A DNA stretch of 18,595 nucleotides from Spirochaetota bacterium (GTDB taxonomy: Bacteria; Spirochaetota; B62-G9; DRHN01), in the NCBI GenBank assembly GCA_023136305.1, contig JAGLSF010000006.1:1-18595 (forward strand), written 5' to 3'. The notes beneath the pieces are model-generated. The model saw only the letters and a list, made by a program, of their open reading frames with translations, was not told where the DNA came from and did not search any database. A program made the translations under genes and the position numbers. Of the stretch, positions 1-7,192 are shown in pieces (within the stretch, counting starts at the first letter, position 1; the number at the start of each line of letters is the position of its first letter).

Positions 1-14
1 AATTCGACAACCCG

Positions 15-866
15 TCACGCCTTGCCCGCTGCGCCGGTTTTTCGAATCCACTTCCGCACCACATCAGCCATCTTCCGACAGGCCTTTTCCGTCGCCAGGG
101 GTACCCACAGGTTCTCCCGGGAGGACCACTGCTCCATAAGTGATTCCCTCACCGCATGCACGGACTCACTGGCCACATTGACCTTGGCGATTCCCATGGA
201 TATGACAGTATCCAGGTCCTCCTGGGGCGTCCCGGATCCGCCGTGCAGCACGAGGGGAACAGGCACGGACTCCCGTATTTTGCCGAGAAGATCGAAGTCC
301 AGCTTCGGATCCTCCCTGTACAGGCCGTGGGCATTGCCGATGGACACGGCGAGCATATCCACACCCGTCTCCGCGACGTATCTCCGGGCGGACTCGGGGT
401 CGGTGAGGGTTGATTCAGGATTTCCCTCGAGCACATCCGTATCAACCATGCCTACTGCGCCGAGCTCTCCCTCCACGGTGATGCCGTGCGGGCGGGCAAG
501 AGCAGCGACCTCCCGCAGGGCCTTCACATTTTCCTCGAAAGGTCGGCTGGAAAAGTCGAGCATCACAGAGGTATAATGCGCCTCGATGCACTCCCGTACT
601 TCATCCAGGGACTGACCGTGGTCAAGGTGCAGGGAAACGGGAATACTGTACTTTTCGATAAGCCCGTAGACGATGATGCTGTAAAGAGCCGGCCTGATGA
701 CCGGGAACTCGGCCCAACCGTTCATAACCATAACCGGTGCTTTCATCTCTTCGGCCACATCGAGTACTGTTTTCACTGACTCTGCATCCCACGTACAGAA
801 TGAGGGGACGGCATAGCCCATGTGCAATGCACTCCTGATCAGCTCAAGGGAGGGGAGTAGCGGCAA
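15..866 (-). CDS. Class II ketose-bisphosphate aldolase (GatY/KbaY/FBA family)
   Basis: A 283-residue zinc-dependent aldolase expected to cleave a ketose 1,6-bisphosphate (fructose or tagatose type) in the cytoplasm. The catalytic residues fall exactly where they lie in the tagatose-bisphosphate aldolases GatY/KbaY: catalytic Asp82 and zinc ligand His83 in HLDHG, His180 in GNAHG and His208 in LHGGSG. The EGELG motif and a phosphate-binding NVAS motif (NVAT in many relatives) are also present. Length matches the usual 280-290 residues, so the gene looks intact. It is transcribed away from a short-chain dehydrogenase, a pairing common in sugar or polyol catabolism. Its leader carries two copies of a dyad that may be regulatory. 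Family assignment is firm. Substrate (fructose, tagatose or another ketose bisphosphate) cannot be fixed from sequence alone. Confidence 0.92.
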   Translation of the reverse strand: MPLLPSLELIRSALHMGYAVPSFCTWDAESVKTVLDVAEEMKAPVMVMNGWAEFPVIRPALYSIIVYGLIEKYSIPVSLHLDHGQSLDEVRECIEAHYTSVMLDFSSRPFEENVKALREVAALARPHGITVEGELGAVGMVDTDVLEGNPESTLTDPESARRYVAETGVDMLAVSIGNAHGLYREDPKLDFDLLGKIRESVPVPLVLHGGSGTPQEDLDTVISMGIAKVNVASESVHAVRESLMEQWSSRENLWVPLATEKACRKMADVVRKWIRKTGAAGKA

Positions 867-896
867 TGTAATTCCTTTCCAGGGTGAGGCTCCGTG

Positions 897-952
897 TCAG
901 GCTGGCATGAGCCTACATATCAGGCTTGTATGAGCCCCCCGTGTTCGGGTGG
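897..952 (-). promoter_or_regulatory. Tandem dyad repeats in the aldolase leader (operator or RNA hairpins)
   Basis: Two 17-base copies, TCAGGCTGGCATGAGCC at 897-913 and TCAGGCTTGTATGAGCC at 920-936 (plus strand), match at 15 of 17 positions and are offset by 23 bases. Each contains the inverted arms GGCT/AGCC around six bases. Read as minus-strand RNA, each folds into a small hairpin (GGCU/AGCC) with similar CAURCM loops. A third hairpin at 935-952 (CCCG/CGGG core, AACA loop) shares two bases with the next arm. The copies lie 31-70 bases upstream of the aldolase start, downstream of the predicted promoter. They could be tandem repressor operators or a structured RNA leader; the sequence cannot decide. 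Confidence 0.5.
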
Positions 953-968
953 TTTGTGAAGAGATACA

Positions 969-997
969 AAGATAATAACAGTACTGCCCTATTTCAA
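969..997 (-). promoter_or_regulatory. Predicted sigma70-like promoter of the aldolase gene
   Basis: On the minus strand TTGAAA (997-992) and TATCTT (974-969) are separated by 17 bases, predicting transcription start near 962. This gives a leader of about 95 bases that contains the two dyad repeats. It was found by eye only, and other -10 registers in the AT-rich stretch are possible. Confidence 0.4.
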
Positions 998-1089
998 CAG
1001 GTTACGGACCTTCATCCTGCGTATACTATTCTTTTCTTTCATATTGCCTCGTGATGCTTTTCCGATCCTGCGGCCGGAGCACTTAGAGA

Positions 1090-1118
1090 TTGACCAGTGG
1101 GCTTGCTAGCCGTACTAT
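1090..1118 (+). promoter_or_regulatory. Predicted sigma70-like promoter of the dehydrogenase gene
   Basis: TTGACC (1090-1095) and TACTAT (1113-1118) are separated by exactly 17 bases. The predicted start near 1125 leaves a short leader of about 20 bases holding a strong GGAAGGAG ribosome site just before the ATG at 1144. With the promoter at 969-997 this accounts for much of the 277-base divergent spacer 867-1143. I see no small gene in that spacer. Confidence 0.5.
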
Positions 1119-1143
1119 CAGAGAATAGCAGGAAGGAGAGGAT

Positions 1144-1938
1144 ATGGATCTTGGTCTCGAGGGAAAGGTCGCTGCCGTCACGGGTGGGAGCAAGGGAATA
1201 GGTCTTGGTGTTGCGAAAGGTCTCGCAGCTGAAGGTGTACACATCGCCCTCTGCTCACGAAATGAGGATGAAGCCCTTGAAACAGCAGCAGAGATCGCCA
1301 AAGGATACCATGTGCGGACCCTCGGTGTGCCGGTGGATGTGACCCGTGCGCAGCACATCAACCGTTTCGTGCGGTCTGTTGAAAACACATTTGGAGGAGT
1401 AGACATACTCATAAGCAATGCTGGCATGGGGAGTGAGGAGGCCATACTGAGTTCCTCAGACGATAGGTGGCAGTACTTCTGGGATCTTCAGGTTATGGCT
1501 GCAATTCGGCTTGCCCGCGGGTTCGTCCCCCCAATGCGTAAAAGGGGAGGCGGTGTCATCATTAACAATGCCTCCATCTGTGCCCGTCAGCCGCTCTGGC
1601 ATGAACCTGTGTACAACACGGTGAAGGCAGCACTCGTGATGTTTTCAAAATGCCTTGCCCATGAGGTTATTGGGGACAACATACGGGTAAACTGCGTAAA
1701 TCCGGGCCTTATACTGACCCCTGCCTGGAGGAGGGGAGCGGAAAGCCTGTCAAGAAAGGAAGGCCTGTCTGTTGACGAGTACTTCGACAGGATAGCCAGG
1801 GAGTATACACCAATCGGCCGCTTTGCCACCCCCGAGGAGCTGGCACACTTCTTTGTATTTCTCTGTTCAGAACGGGCCAGCTACTGCGTCGGATCCACCT
1901 ACTATGTGGACGGCGGCTGGCTCAACGTGACCATCTAA
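1144..1938 (+). CDS. Short-chain dehydrogenase/reductase (SDR) family oxidoreductase
   Basis: A 264-residue classical SDR, an NAD(P)-dependent oxidoreductase of cytoplasmic location. The Rossmann dinucleotide motif TGGSKGIG starts at residue 14, the NAG motif has Asn92, and the catalytic set is Ser144, Tyr157 and Lys161 (YNTVK). The C-terminal segment ends with the typical YYVDGGW motif. Length is normal for the classical subfamily. The ATG at 1144 is preceded by GGAAGGAG, and a promoter lies just upstream. It is divergent from the aldolase gene, which hints at a role in sugar, polyol or hydroxy-acid metabolism. SDR substrates cannot be predicted from these motifs. A FabG-like reductase is possible, but no fatty-acid genes are nearby. 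Confidence 0.92.
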   Translation: MDLGLEGKVAAVTGGSKGIGLGVAKGLAAEGVHIALCSRNEDEALETAAEIAKGYHVRTLGVPVDVTRAQHINRFVRSVENTFGGVDILISNAGMGSEEAILSSSDDRWQYFWDLQVMAAIRLARGFVPPMRKRGGGVIINNASICARQPLWHEPVYNTVKAALVMFSKCLAHEVIGDNIRVNCVNPGLILTPAWRRGAESLSRKEGLSVDEYFDRIAREYTPIGRFATPEELAHFFVFLCSERASYCVGSTYYVDGGWLNVTI

Positions 1939-2001
1939 TCAGATCCCGAATCTGTTCCTGATCTCTGTGGGGGCATTGTACCCGAAGTGGAGCGTATATA
2001 G

Positions 2002-2018
2002 GGCGAACTTCGTTCGCC
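2002..2018. other. Perfect 7-bp hairpin downstream of the dehydrogenase
   Basis: GGCGAAC (2002-2008) and GTTCGCC (2012-2018) form a perfect 7-bp inverted repeat with a three-base loop, 63 bases after the dehydrogenase stop. No T-run follows directly (the nearest is CTTTTT about 35 bases on), so it is not a classical intrinsic terminator. It could be a weak terminator, an mRNA-stabilising hairpin or a palindromic protein site. The rest of the 292-base gap 1939-2230 is AT-rich and holds the promoter at 2111-2139. I see no gene in it. Confidence 0.4.
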
Positions 2019-2110
2019 AGCACTATGCTCATTTGAACCAAATTTATGTTTCTTTTTGTTGAAGGGTTAAAAATTCGATATTCACCCTATATATCCAGAG
2101 ACAAAGGGAT

Positions 2111-2139
2111 TTGTACCTGCAGTCATTGTGCACTATAAT
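2111..2139 (+). promoter_or_regulatory. Predicted promoter of the kinase/FHA cluster
   Basis: A perfect TATAAT -10 box (2134-2139) lies 17 bases downstream of TTGTAC (2111-2116), whose first three bases match the -35 consensus. Transcription would start near 2146, giving a leader of about 85 bases before the FHA gene. The box is flanked by CCTGCA (2116-2121) and TGCAGG (2152-2157), an inverted pair that could be an operator. The six genes to 8599 follow on one strand with gaps of 61 bases or less, so this may drive the whole set. Confidence 0.45.
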
Positions 2140-2230
2140 AGGGATGATGCGTGCAGGTTGGGCCCATGCAGCCTCAGCCGCATTTGACTCGGGAAGGCAA
2201 CAATCCTCATTGATGGAAGGAGTAATCGGT

Positions 2231-2575
2231 ATGCCGGATGAAACGATATACAAGCGGGGGGAGAAGGGAAAGAAGATCAGCAGGAGCCTGAAAACCAAGG
2301 TTGGACGGATCAGATTCAAGGACTGTAACATCAATATTAACAAAATGATAAGTATCGGCCGTGATGAGGTAAATGACATAGTTATTCGGGAAGACCCGCT
2401 TGTATCCCGAAAGCATGCACTCGTCGAAAAGGACGGCTCTGACTACTACGTTATGGATAAGGGAAGCACCAATGGTACCTATGTCAACAACAATCCAATC
2501 AGTTCCTGCGAAAGGGTTCGCATTCACAGCGGTGACGCCATTACGGTTGGAAAAACGAAACTCGAAATTCTGTAG
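2231..2575 (+). CDS. Small soluble FHA-domain protein
   Basis: A 114-residue cytoplasmic protein: a basic N-terminal tail of about 25 residues, then one forkhead-associated domain (about 26-114). FHA domains bind phosphothreonine peptides, and all the usual recognition residues are present: Gly43-Arg44 in IGRD, Ser59-Arg60 and His62 in SRKH, and Asn81-Gly82 in STNGTYVNN. The start at 2231 was chosen because GGAAGGAG (2215-2222) sits eight bases upstream; a longer reading from 2111 needs a TTG start with no ribosome site. The short-tail plus FHA layout, with Thr5 in the tail, recalls the kinase-controlled switch proteins GarA/OdhI of Actinobacteria, but the tail sequence does not match theirs. 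It is the first gene of the kinase cluster and the likeliest phospho-reader. The FHA fold is firm; its partners are inferred. Confidence 0.9.
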   Translation: MPDETIYKRGEKGKKISRSLKTKVGRIRFKDCNININKMISIGRDEVNDIVIREDPLVSRKHALVEKDGSDYYVMDKGSTNGTYVNNNPISSCERVRIHSGDAITVGKTKLEIL

Positions 2576-2586
2576 GAGGTAATGCA

Positions 2587-3117
2587 ATGGGTGAATATTT
2601 TGATCAGCTTCCAGATACGATCAAGGATCATGTGCAGGAGATCACGAAAACCTCCGGTCTTCCACCCGGAGATGAATCAGAGGAGAAGATAGCAAGAGGC
2701 TGGCTGGAAAAGCGTCAGGTCTTCGAAGACTTAACCAAACAGTTTCAGATGGAGGAGGTGGAGTCCTTTGAAGGAGACGAAGACAGGGCTGCACTGGCAC
2801 TTACCTATTCAGGTTCGCTTGTAAGGATAGGGCCCCTGGTTGATGATGTACGAAAGGTTCAGTACACGAGCATAGGGCTGCGGAGTGATGTTCCCGATGT
2901 TGCGGACAAGGAAGGTTCGATAATCGATGGCAGTATCGTGCTCGACGAGTCAATCAAGTTTGAAGTCGGACCGGTGAAGCACACCTCAGCCATACTGAAA
3001 ATAGCCGTGGTTTCGGGGCAGCTCAGTATTGAAGAACAGGAAGATCAAGTCACCGAAGCGACACAGCTCATAACCGATGAGTTCGCTGAAGTAAACAAGA
3101 CCATCATTGCAGAGTAG
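2587..3117 (+). CDS. Uncharacterised 176-residue protein of the kinase cluster; paralogue of the N-terminal domain of the HU-fusion protein
   Basis: I do not recognise a named family. The protein is acidic and soluble, with no signal peptide or membrane segment. It starts with a helical-looking segment (LPDTIKDHVQEITKTSGLP), a WLEKR motif near residue 40, then LTYSGSLV, YTSIGLRSDVPDVA and LKIAVVSG. The same motifs in the same order occur in residues 1 to about 185 of the protein encoded at 8630-9520, roughly half identical by eye, so the two are paralogues. This copy lacks the HU-like domain and ends at a normal stop. ATG 2587 follows TAGGAGGT at an optimal distance and lies 11 bases after the FHA stop, so translation is likely linked to it. 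By position it may be a kinase substrate, adaptor or regulatory partner. That is inference only. Confidence 0.85.
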   Translation: MGEYFDQLPDTIKDHVQEITKTSGLPPGDESEEKIARGWLEKRQVFEDLTKQFQMEEVESFEGDEDRAALALTYSGSLVRIGPLVDDVRKVQYTSIGLRSDVPDVADKEGSIIDGSIVLDESIKFEVGPVKHTSAILKIAVVSGQLSIEEQEDQVTEATQLITDEFAEVNKTIIAE

Positions 3118-3162
3118 TACTGATTTAACCGCTATCTGGGCTGCTGGCTGCACTAGAGGGAC

Positions 3163-4200
3163 ATGGACGAGCAAAAGGACGGCATGCTGAACGGGTGGGC
3201 CGATGTCGAGGAGTGCCTGTGTAGCATACATGGGAGAAAAACCCCTCCCGAAGTGATTCCATACCTGCGGAAGCTCGACCTGGTGAACTTCGTGCTCATC
3301 AATGAGGACGAAGAGCTGAGACCCTACGACAGTTCGGGTCTGCCCGGCGGGATTGTAGAGCTGCATCGGGATATTCCCACCATTATCGTGCCTGACCTGC
3401 ATGCACGAATGGATTTTTTCCTGAGTACCATGCATTTTGAGTTCCCGGAGGGTGAATCAGTCATTGCCCTTCTCAGCAGAGGAGAATTGCAGGTTGTATG
3501 TGTGGGAGACGGCTTTCACGCCGAGGGAAGGGCCGCTCAGCGGTGGCAGCTGGCCTACGATGAGTTCAAGGGAAATTATAAAAAGCGCAGGCACATGGAT
3601 GAGGAGATGCGTGAGAGCCTCGGGATCATGGAGATGGTCATGGAGGTCAAAACTGCCTTTCCGCGGTTCTTCCATTTTCTCAAGGGTAATCATGAGAATA
3701 TCGCCAATGAACAGGGGGGCGGAAATCATCCCTTCAGGAAATATGCCTACGAGGGGCCCATGGTTACCCATTACGTTCGTCAGTTTTATGGTGACGAGTT
3801 CTTCGAATCCTACTACGAGTTCGAGAAGAACCTTCCCCTGTTTGCCATTGGGCGGAACTTTGTCATTTCCCATTCAGAACCGGCTGAGTTCTTTGAAAGA
3901 GAAGACATTGTCGAATACAGGGACAGACCTGAGGTGGTGGAGGGACTCACCTGGACCGCCAACGATGATGCTGAAGATGGCAGTGTCGGGCGTATGCTCG
4001 AGTATTACCTGGATACCGATGAACATGATGATGCCCGCTACTTCGGGGGCCACAGGCCGGTGCGGGGAATGTATCATCTACGTGCGGACGGGAAATATGT
4101 ACAGATACACAATCCTGAACGGTTTATTATCGCGCATATTCAACCGGAAGGCGAAATCGATCTGGAGAGAGACATACTGGCCATTGAAAACGGGGAATAG
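3163..4200 (+). CDS. PPP/calcineurin-like metallophosphoesterase (putative protein phosphatase)
   Basis: A 345-residue protein with the metal-ligand series of calcineurin-type phosphoesterases: Asp78 and His80 in PDLHA, Asp116 in GDGFHAEG, Asn176-His177-Glu178 in KGNHEN, His237 in SHSEP and His297 in GGHRP. GNHE and the GDxxxxxG spacing are closer to PPP-type protein phosphatases than to nucleases. About 75 residues before the first motif and a charged C-terminal tail are extra. No signal peptide or membrane segment is seen, so it should act in the cytoplasm. It sits between an FHA protein and a Ser/Thr kinase, so removal of phosphate from kinase targets is the natural reading. Bacterial kinase clusters more often carry a PP2C enzyme for this. 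The start has only a close-spaced AGAGGG; an ATG at 3184 is an alternative. Fold is firm, protein-phosphatase role likely but inferred. Confidence 0.85.
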   Translation: MDEQKDGMLNGWADVEECLCSIHGRKTPPEVIPYLRKLDLVNFVLINEDEELRPYDSSGLPGGIVELHRDIPTIIVPDLHARMDFFLSTMHFEFPEGESVIALLSRGELQVVCVGDGFHAEGRAAQRWQLAYDEFKGNYKKRRHMDEEMRESLGIMEMVMEVKTAFPRFFHFLKGNHENIANEQGGGNHPFRKYAYEGPMVTHYVRQFYGDEFFESYYEFEKNLPLFAIGRNFVISHSEPAEFFEREDIVEYRDRPEVVEGLTWTANDDAEDGSVGRMLEYYLDTDEHDDARYFGGHRPVRGMYHLRADGKYVQIHNPERFIIAHIQPEGEIDLERDILAIENGE

Positions 4201-4256
4201 GCTTTAGGAACGTTTTCAACCCGGCGTACAGTCCCTGTTCGAGAGGGGGTGAGGGA

Positions 4257-6227
4257 ATGCCCAAACAACTCACAAAGGTCGGAAAATACACGATAGTCGG
4301 AAAGATGGCCAAGGGCGGCATGGGCTCCGTATATAAGGCAAGGCATCCGACACTGAAGCGATTCGTCATACTGAAACAGCTTACCCTCAGAGGCGGTGCC
4401 GGGATCAGTGAGCGGTTCAAGCGTGAAGCTCAGCTCATGATTGATTTCCGGCATGAGAATATCGTACCTGTATACGATCATTTCAAATCGGGGTCATCAT
4501 ACTTCATTGCCATGGAGTTCGTGGACGGTAGAAGTCTGGACAGGCTGATCGCTGAGAGGAACAAGCTCTCCACAGAAGCATCCATACTCATCTTCTCAGA
4601 GGTGTGCAAGGGCCTTAAATACGCACACGACAAGGGCGTTATTCACCGGGACATCAAACCTGCGAACATCCTCCTCTCCAAGGAGGGTGAGGTGAAGCTC
4701 GTTGATTTCGGTATTGCCACGACCATGGAGTCTGAGAAGGAGGGCCTCACTCAGGCGGGGATGACACTCGGAACACCTGCATACATGTCTCCGGAACAGA
4801 TCGCCGATTCCCGTTCAGTTGACAAGCGTTCGGATGTCTACTCAATGGGGGTCATGCTCTACGAGATGCTAACCGGAGAAAAACCCTTTCCCGGAAGCTT
4901 TACACCAGATGCTATTGATCGGATCAACAGGGGGAGTTATAAAAACCCAAAGCGGCTGAATCCGGACATTCCCGGTTATCTCGTAAAACGCATCAAAAAG
5001 ATGATGCATCACAGGGTGAAGCGCCGCTATACGGACCTTTATCAGGTGCTAAGATTACTGTCGAGGTACACACGCAGATACCGTTCGCAGAAGGCGGTAA
5101 GGAGCACCATCAAGCGGTATCTCGAGGGCACGGAGGTGTCTGCAGCCGCAACCATTGGAAGGGGGGCAAGGGCGGGGAGGCCTCTTGTAAAATTCTCCAT
5201 TGGGCTTGCCCTTTTCCTCGTATTCGTTGTTGGCGGATTATACTCCTACTACAGAGGTTATTTTTACGAGTACTTTGGAGGGAAAAACTATGGAAGGATC
5301 GAGTTGAAGGCGCTTGTCCCACAGGACTACCATAAGCGTATAGGTCTTATATATGCTGCTGTCCGCCTGAATGCATCTCCGGATGAGCAGGCTCCGGATA
5401 GCGTGCCGCTCACGTTCAGTTACCGGCTGACTCCCCGGAAAACGCTGCCAAAGCTTTTCTCCAACGAGGAGGAGGAGAAACCGACCGATTTGATACTGAC
5501 ATCCGGTGGCAGATACCTGCGGGCAGGATACTATGAAGTGGAGATCTATCTTGAAAACAGAAAGTATTACAGGTCTCTCTATCTTAAACCCCGTGTGCTT
5601 CAAAAGCAGGCGGTGGAAACCTCAATGGGGCGGGTGCTTGAGATTAGACTTCACGAGGGTGAAACCAAGCCCATAGATCTCAGTATTGACGTGATGGACA
5701 GTGAAACCGGGAAATCCCTGTATGCCCAAACCGACATCGCCCTCTATATCGAGGATTCGGACCGGTGGGTGGATTGGAAGAGGTACCGGGGCAGTGACAG
5801 GCTATGGAAAAATTTGAGCAGTCAGCTTACTTCAGGAGCAAACTACCAAGTCAATGTCGAGGCGCCTTCTCACTATAGAGAGGAGATTGAGTTCTTTGTT
5901 GAGCCTGATCTTGATACCGTTCATGTCAGTCTGAGTCTGGTAAAGAAAGCTGGTACACTGCTCGTGAATAGCAGTGTTGATGGCCTCGAGATCCTCATCG
6001 ATAATCGAAAGGGCAGTTTTATCGGAGGAAAAACCAGAGTGTTCGAGCAGTACGGCAGAACCATTGAGGGGGAGAGGGAGTTCAAGCTCAGCGAGGGAAG
6101 CTATGTACTGACCGTTCGAAAGGGGACTAAGAGGGTAAAAAACTTCCAGTTTACCATCAGTCCTGGCAGGACGACACAACTCCAGGTCTCCTTTGATCCC
6201 GAGAACAAGGAAATTGATATACAATAG
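4257..6227 (+). CDS. Transmembrane Ser/Thr protein kinase with extracytoplasmic PEGA-like domain
   Basis: A 656-residue PknB-type (Hanks) kinase. Kinase domain about 9-270: glycine loop GGMGSV (20-25), ATP lysine Lys40, catalytic HRDIKPAN (130-137, Asp132), Asp150 of DFG, an activation loop with Thr165, Thr170 and Thr173 (LTQAGMTLGTPAY), and Glu180 of SPEQ. All catalytic residues are present, so it should be active. A basic juxtamembrane stretch leads to one transmembrane helix (about 313-330), and the remaining 320 residues lie outside the cytoplasm. Its last part (about 565-648) resembles a PEGA domain, a beta-fold usually linked to surface or envelope binding. The middle (340-560) is beta-rich and unrecognised. 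No PASTA repeats. GTG/ATG choice is clear: ATG 4257 follows GAGGGGGTGAGG. Central enzyme of the signalling cluster; its outer domain presumably senses an envelope cue. Confidence 0.95.
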   Translation: MPKQLTKVGKYTIVGKMAKGGMGSVYKARHPTLKRFVILKQLTLRGGAGISERFKREAQLMIDFRHENIVPVYDHFKSGSSYFIAMEFVDGRSLDRLIAERNKLSTEASILIFSEVCKGLKYAHDKGVIHRDIKPANILLSKEGEVKLVDFGIATTMESEKEGLTQAGMTLGTPAYMSPEQIADSRSVDKRSDVYSMGVMLYEMLTGEKPFPGSFTPDAIDRINRGSYKNPKRLNPDIPGYLVKRIKKMMHHRVKRRYTDLYQVLRLLSRYTRRYRSQKAVRSTIKRYLEGTEVSAAATIGRGARAGRPLVKFSIGLALFLVFVVGGLYSYYRGYFYEYFGGKNYGRIELKALVPQDYHKRIGLIYAAVRLNASPDEQAPDSVPLTFSYRLTPRKTLPKLFSNEEEEKPTDLILTSGGRYLRAGYYEVEIYLENRKYYRSLYLKPRVLQKQAVETSMGRVLEIRLHEGETKPIDLSIDVMDSETGKSLYAQTDIALYIEDSDRWVDWKRYRGSDRLWKNLSSQLTSGANYQVNVEAPSHYREEIEFFVEPDLDTVHVSLSLVKKAGTLLVNSSVDGLEILIDNRKGSFIGGKTRVFEQYGRTIEGEREFKLSEGSYVLTVRKGTKRVKNFQFTISPGRTTQLQVSFDPENKEIDIQ

Positions 6228-6258
6228 CGTGATCTGTTGATTAAGTTTTGCGTTGAGA

Positions 6259-6294
6259 GTATTCATGACATAATCGGTGGGGGTATTCATGACA
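6259..6294 (+). repeat. 12-base direct repeat duplicating the start region of the membrane FHA gene
   Basis: GTATTCATGACA occurs at 6259-6270 and again at 6283-6294, 24 bases apart. The second copy holds the ATG (6289) used for the membrane FHA protein. In the first copy the same ATG-ACA is followed at once by TAA, giving a start-Thr-stop mini-frame. The purine-rich GGTGGGGG that serves the real start lies between the copies. Confidence 0.6.
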
Positions 6295-7179
6295 CTTGGT
6301 ATGCGTCTGCTTTTCTACGGTCTCATCGGACTCCTCGCTGGGGCACTCTGCTGGCCCTTTTCCGAGCTTGTCCTCTTTTATCAGGCCGCGTTTCCGTCCC
6401 TGCTTTTTTTCAGCATTGTACTTGGCCTTGTAGCCGGCCTGTTTATAGGCGGGATCTTCGGCATGAGTGAGGGGATAATTACACATTCCGGGGACAAACT
6501 CCGAAAAAGTGCTATTACTGGTATGATCGTTGGAGCCGTTGGCGGGATTCTCGGTATGATCTCCGGTCAGGCTGCGCTGCTCTACATCGGTACATTTTTT
6601 TTCAACTCATCCGGGGGCTATAAGCACTTCGGTATCCCCATTTCAAGGGCTCTGGGATGGTCGGTGTTCGGCCTGTTCGTCGGCATCTCCGAGGGGATTC
6701 GAAGCAGGTCTGGCAGCAAGGTGAGAAACGGGTTGCTGGGTGGTTTCATAGGAGGGCTGCTCGGCGGGCTTGTTGTCGAGTATGCACGAATCATTGCCCC
6801 TCAGAGCGCATACTCCCGCCTGGTCGGACTCTCCCTGCTCGGTTTTCTGGTTGGTCTGTCCTATGGTTTTGTGGAGAGGGGTTTTACGGAAGGCTTTCTC
6901 AGGCTGCTGAGCGGCCGGTCCAGGGGCAGTGAGTTTCTGCTCACTCAGCGAAAAACGCTGGTCGGTGAGGCCCAGAGTACGGAAATAACGCTGAGCGGGT
7001 ATAAAAATGTGTCGGATGAACATGCGGAAATTCTTCGTGAAGGTAAGAACTTCACCATTGTACAGGGTGACAAGAGGAAACCCCTCTATGTGAATGACGA
7101 GAAGGTGGAGAAAACAGTTCTGCACAATGGCGATATTATCCGGCTGGGGGACGCCCAGTTCAGGTTTTCACGGAAGTAG
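6289..7179 (+). CDS. Polytopic membrane protein with C-terminal FHA-like domain
   Basis: About 296 residues: roughly six glycine-rich hydrophobic segments (about 6-27, 35-58, 74-100, 121-135, 146-165, 175-195) followed by a cytoplasmic FHA-like domain (about 215-296). The membrane part shows internal duplication: GMSEGIITHSGDKLR and GISEGIRSRSGSKVR are each followed by a glycine-zipper run (GxxxGxxGG), and a weaker third copy reads GLSYGFVERG. The FHA part keeps VSDEHAEI (Ser and His of SxxH), LYVNDEKV and the NGDIIRLGD strand, but lacks the usual Gly-Arg of the first loop. Start chosen at ATG 6289, five bases after GGTGGGGG; a GTG at 6277 is possible but lacks a ribosome site. Probably a membrane scaffold that docks phosphoproteins of the neighbouring kinase; degenerate residues make phospho-binding uncertain. 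Confidence 0.85.
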   Translation: MTLGMRLLFYGLIGLLAGALCWPFSELVLFYQAAFPSLLFFSIVLGLVAGLFIGGIFGMSEGIITHSGDKLRKSAITGMIVGAVGGILGMISGQAALLYIGTFFFNSSGGYKHFGIPISRALGWSVFGLFVGISEGIRSRSGSKVRNGLLGGFIGGLLGGLVVEYARIIAPQSAYSRLVGLSLLGFLVGLSYGFVERGFTEGFLRLLSGRSRGSEFLLTQRKTLVGEAQSTEITLSGYKNVSDEHAEILREGKNFTIVQGDKRKPLYVNDEKVEKTVLHNGDIIRLGDAQFRFSRK

Positions 7180-7192
7180 GTGGAGGGGAGAC

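Noticed and set aside
2111..2230. A 40-residue N-terminal extension of the small FHA protein from a TTG codon
   Set aside because: The TTG has no ribosome site and overlaps the predicted -35 box, while ATG 2231 has a strong site at the right distance.
3437..4207. A 256-codon frame overlapping the metallophosphatase on the same strand
   Set aside because: Low-complexity Ser/Arg/Pro/Trp-rich translation, typical of a shifted frame; the overlapping gene has all metal-binding motifs.
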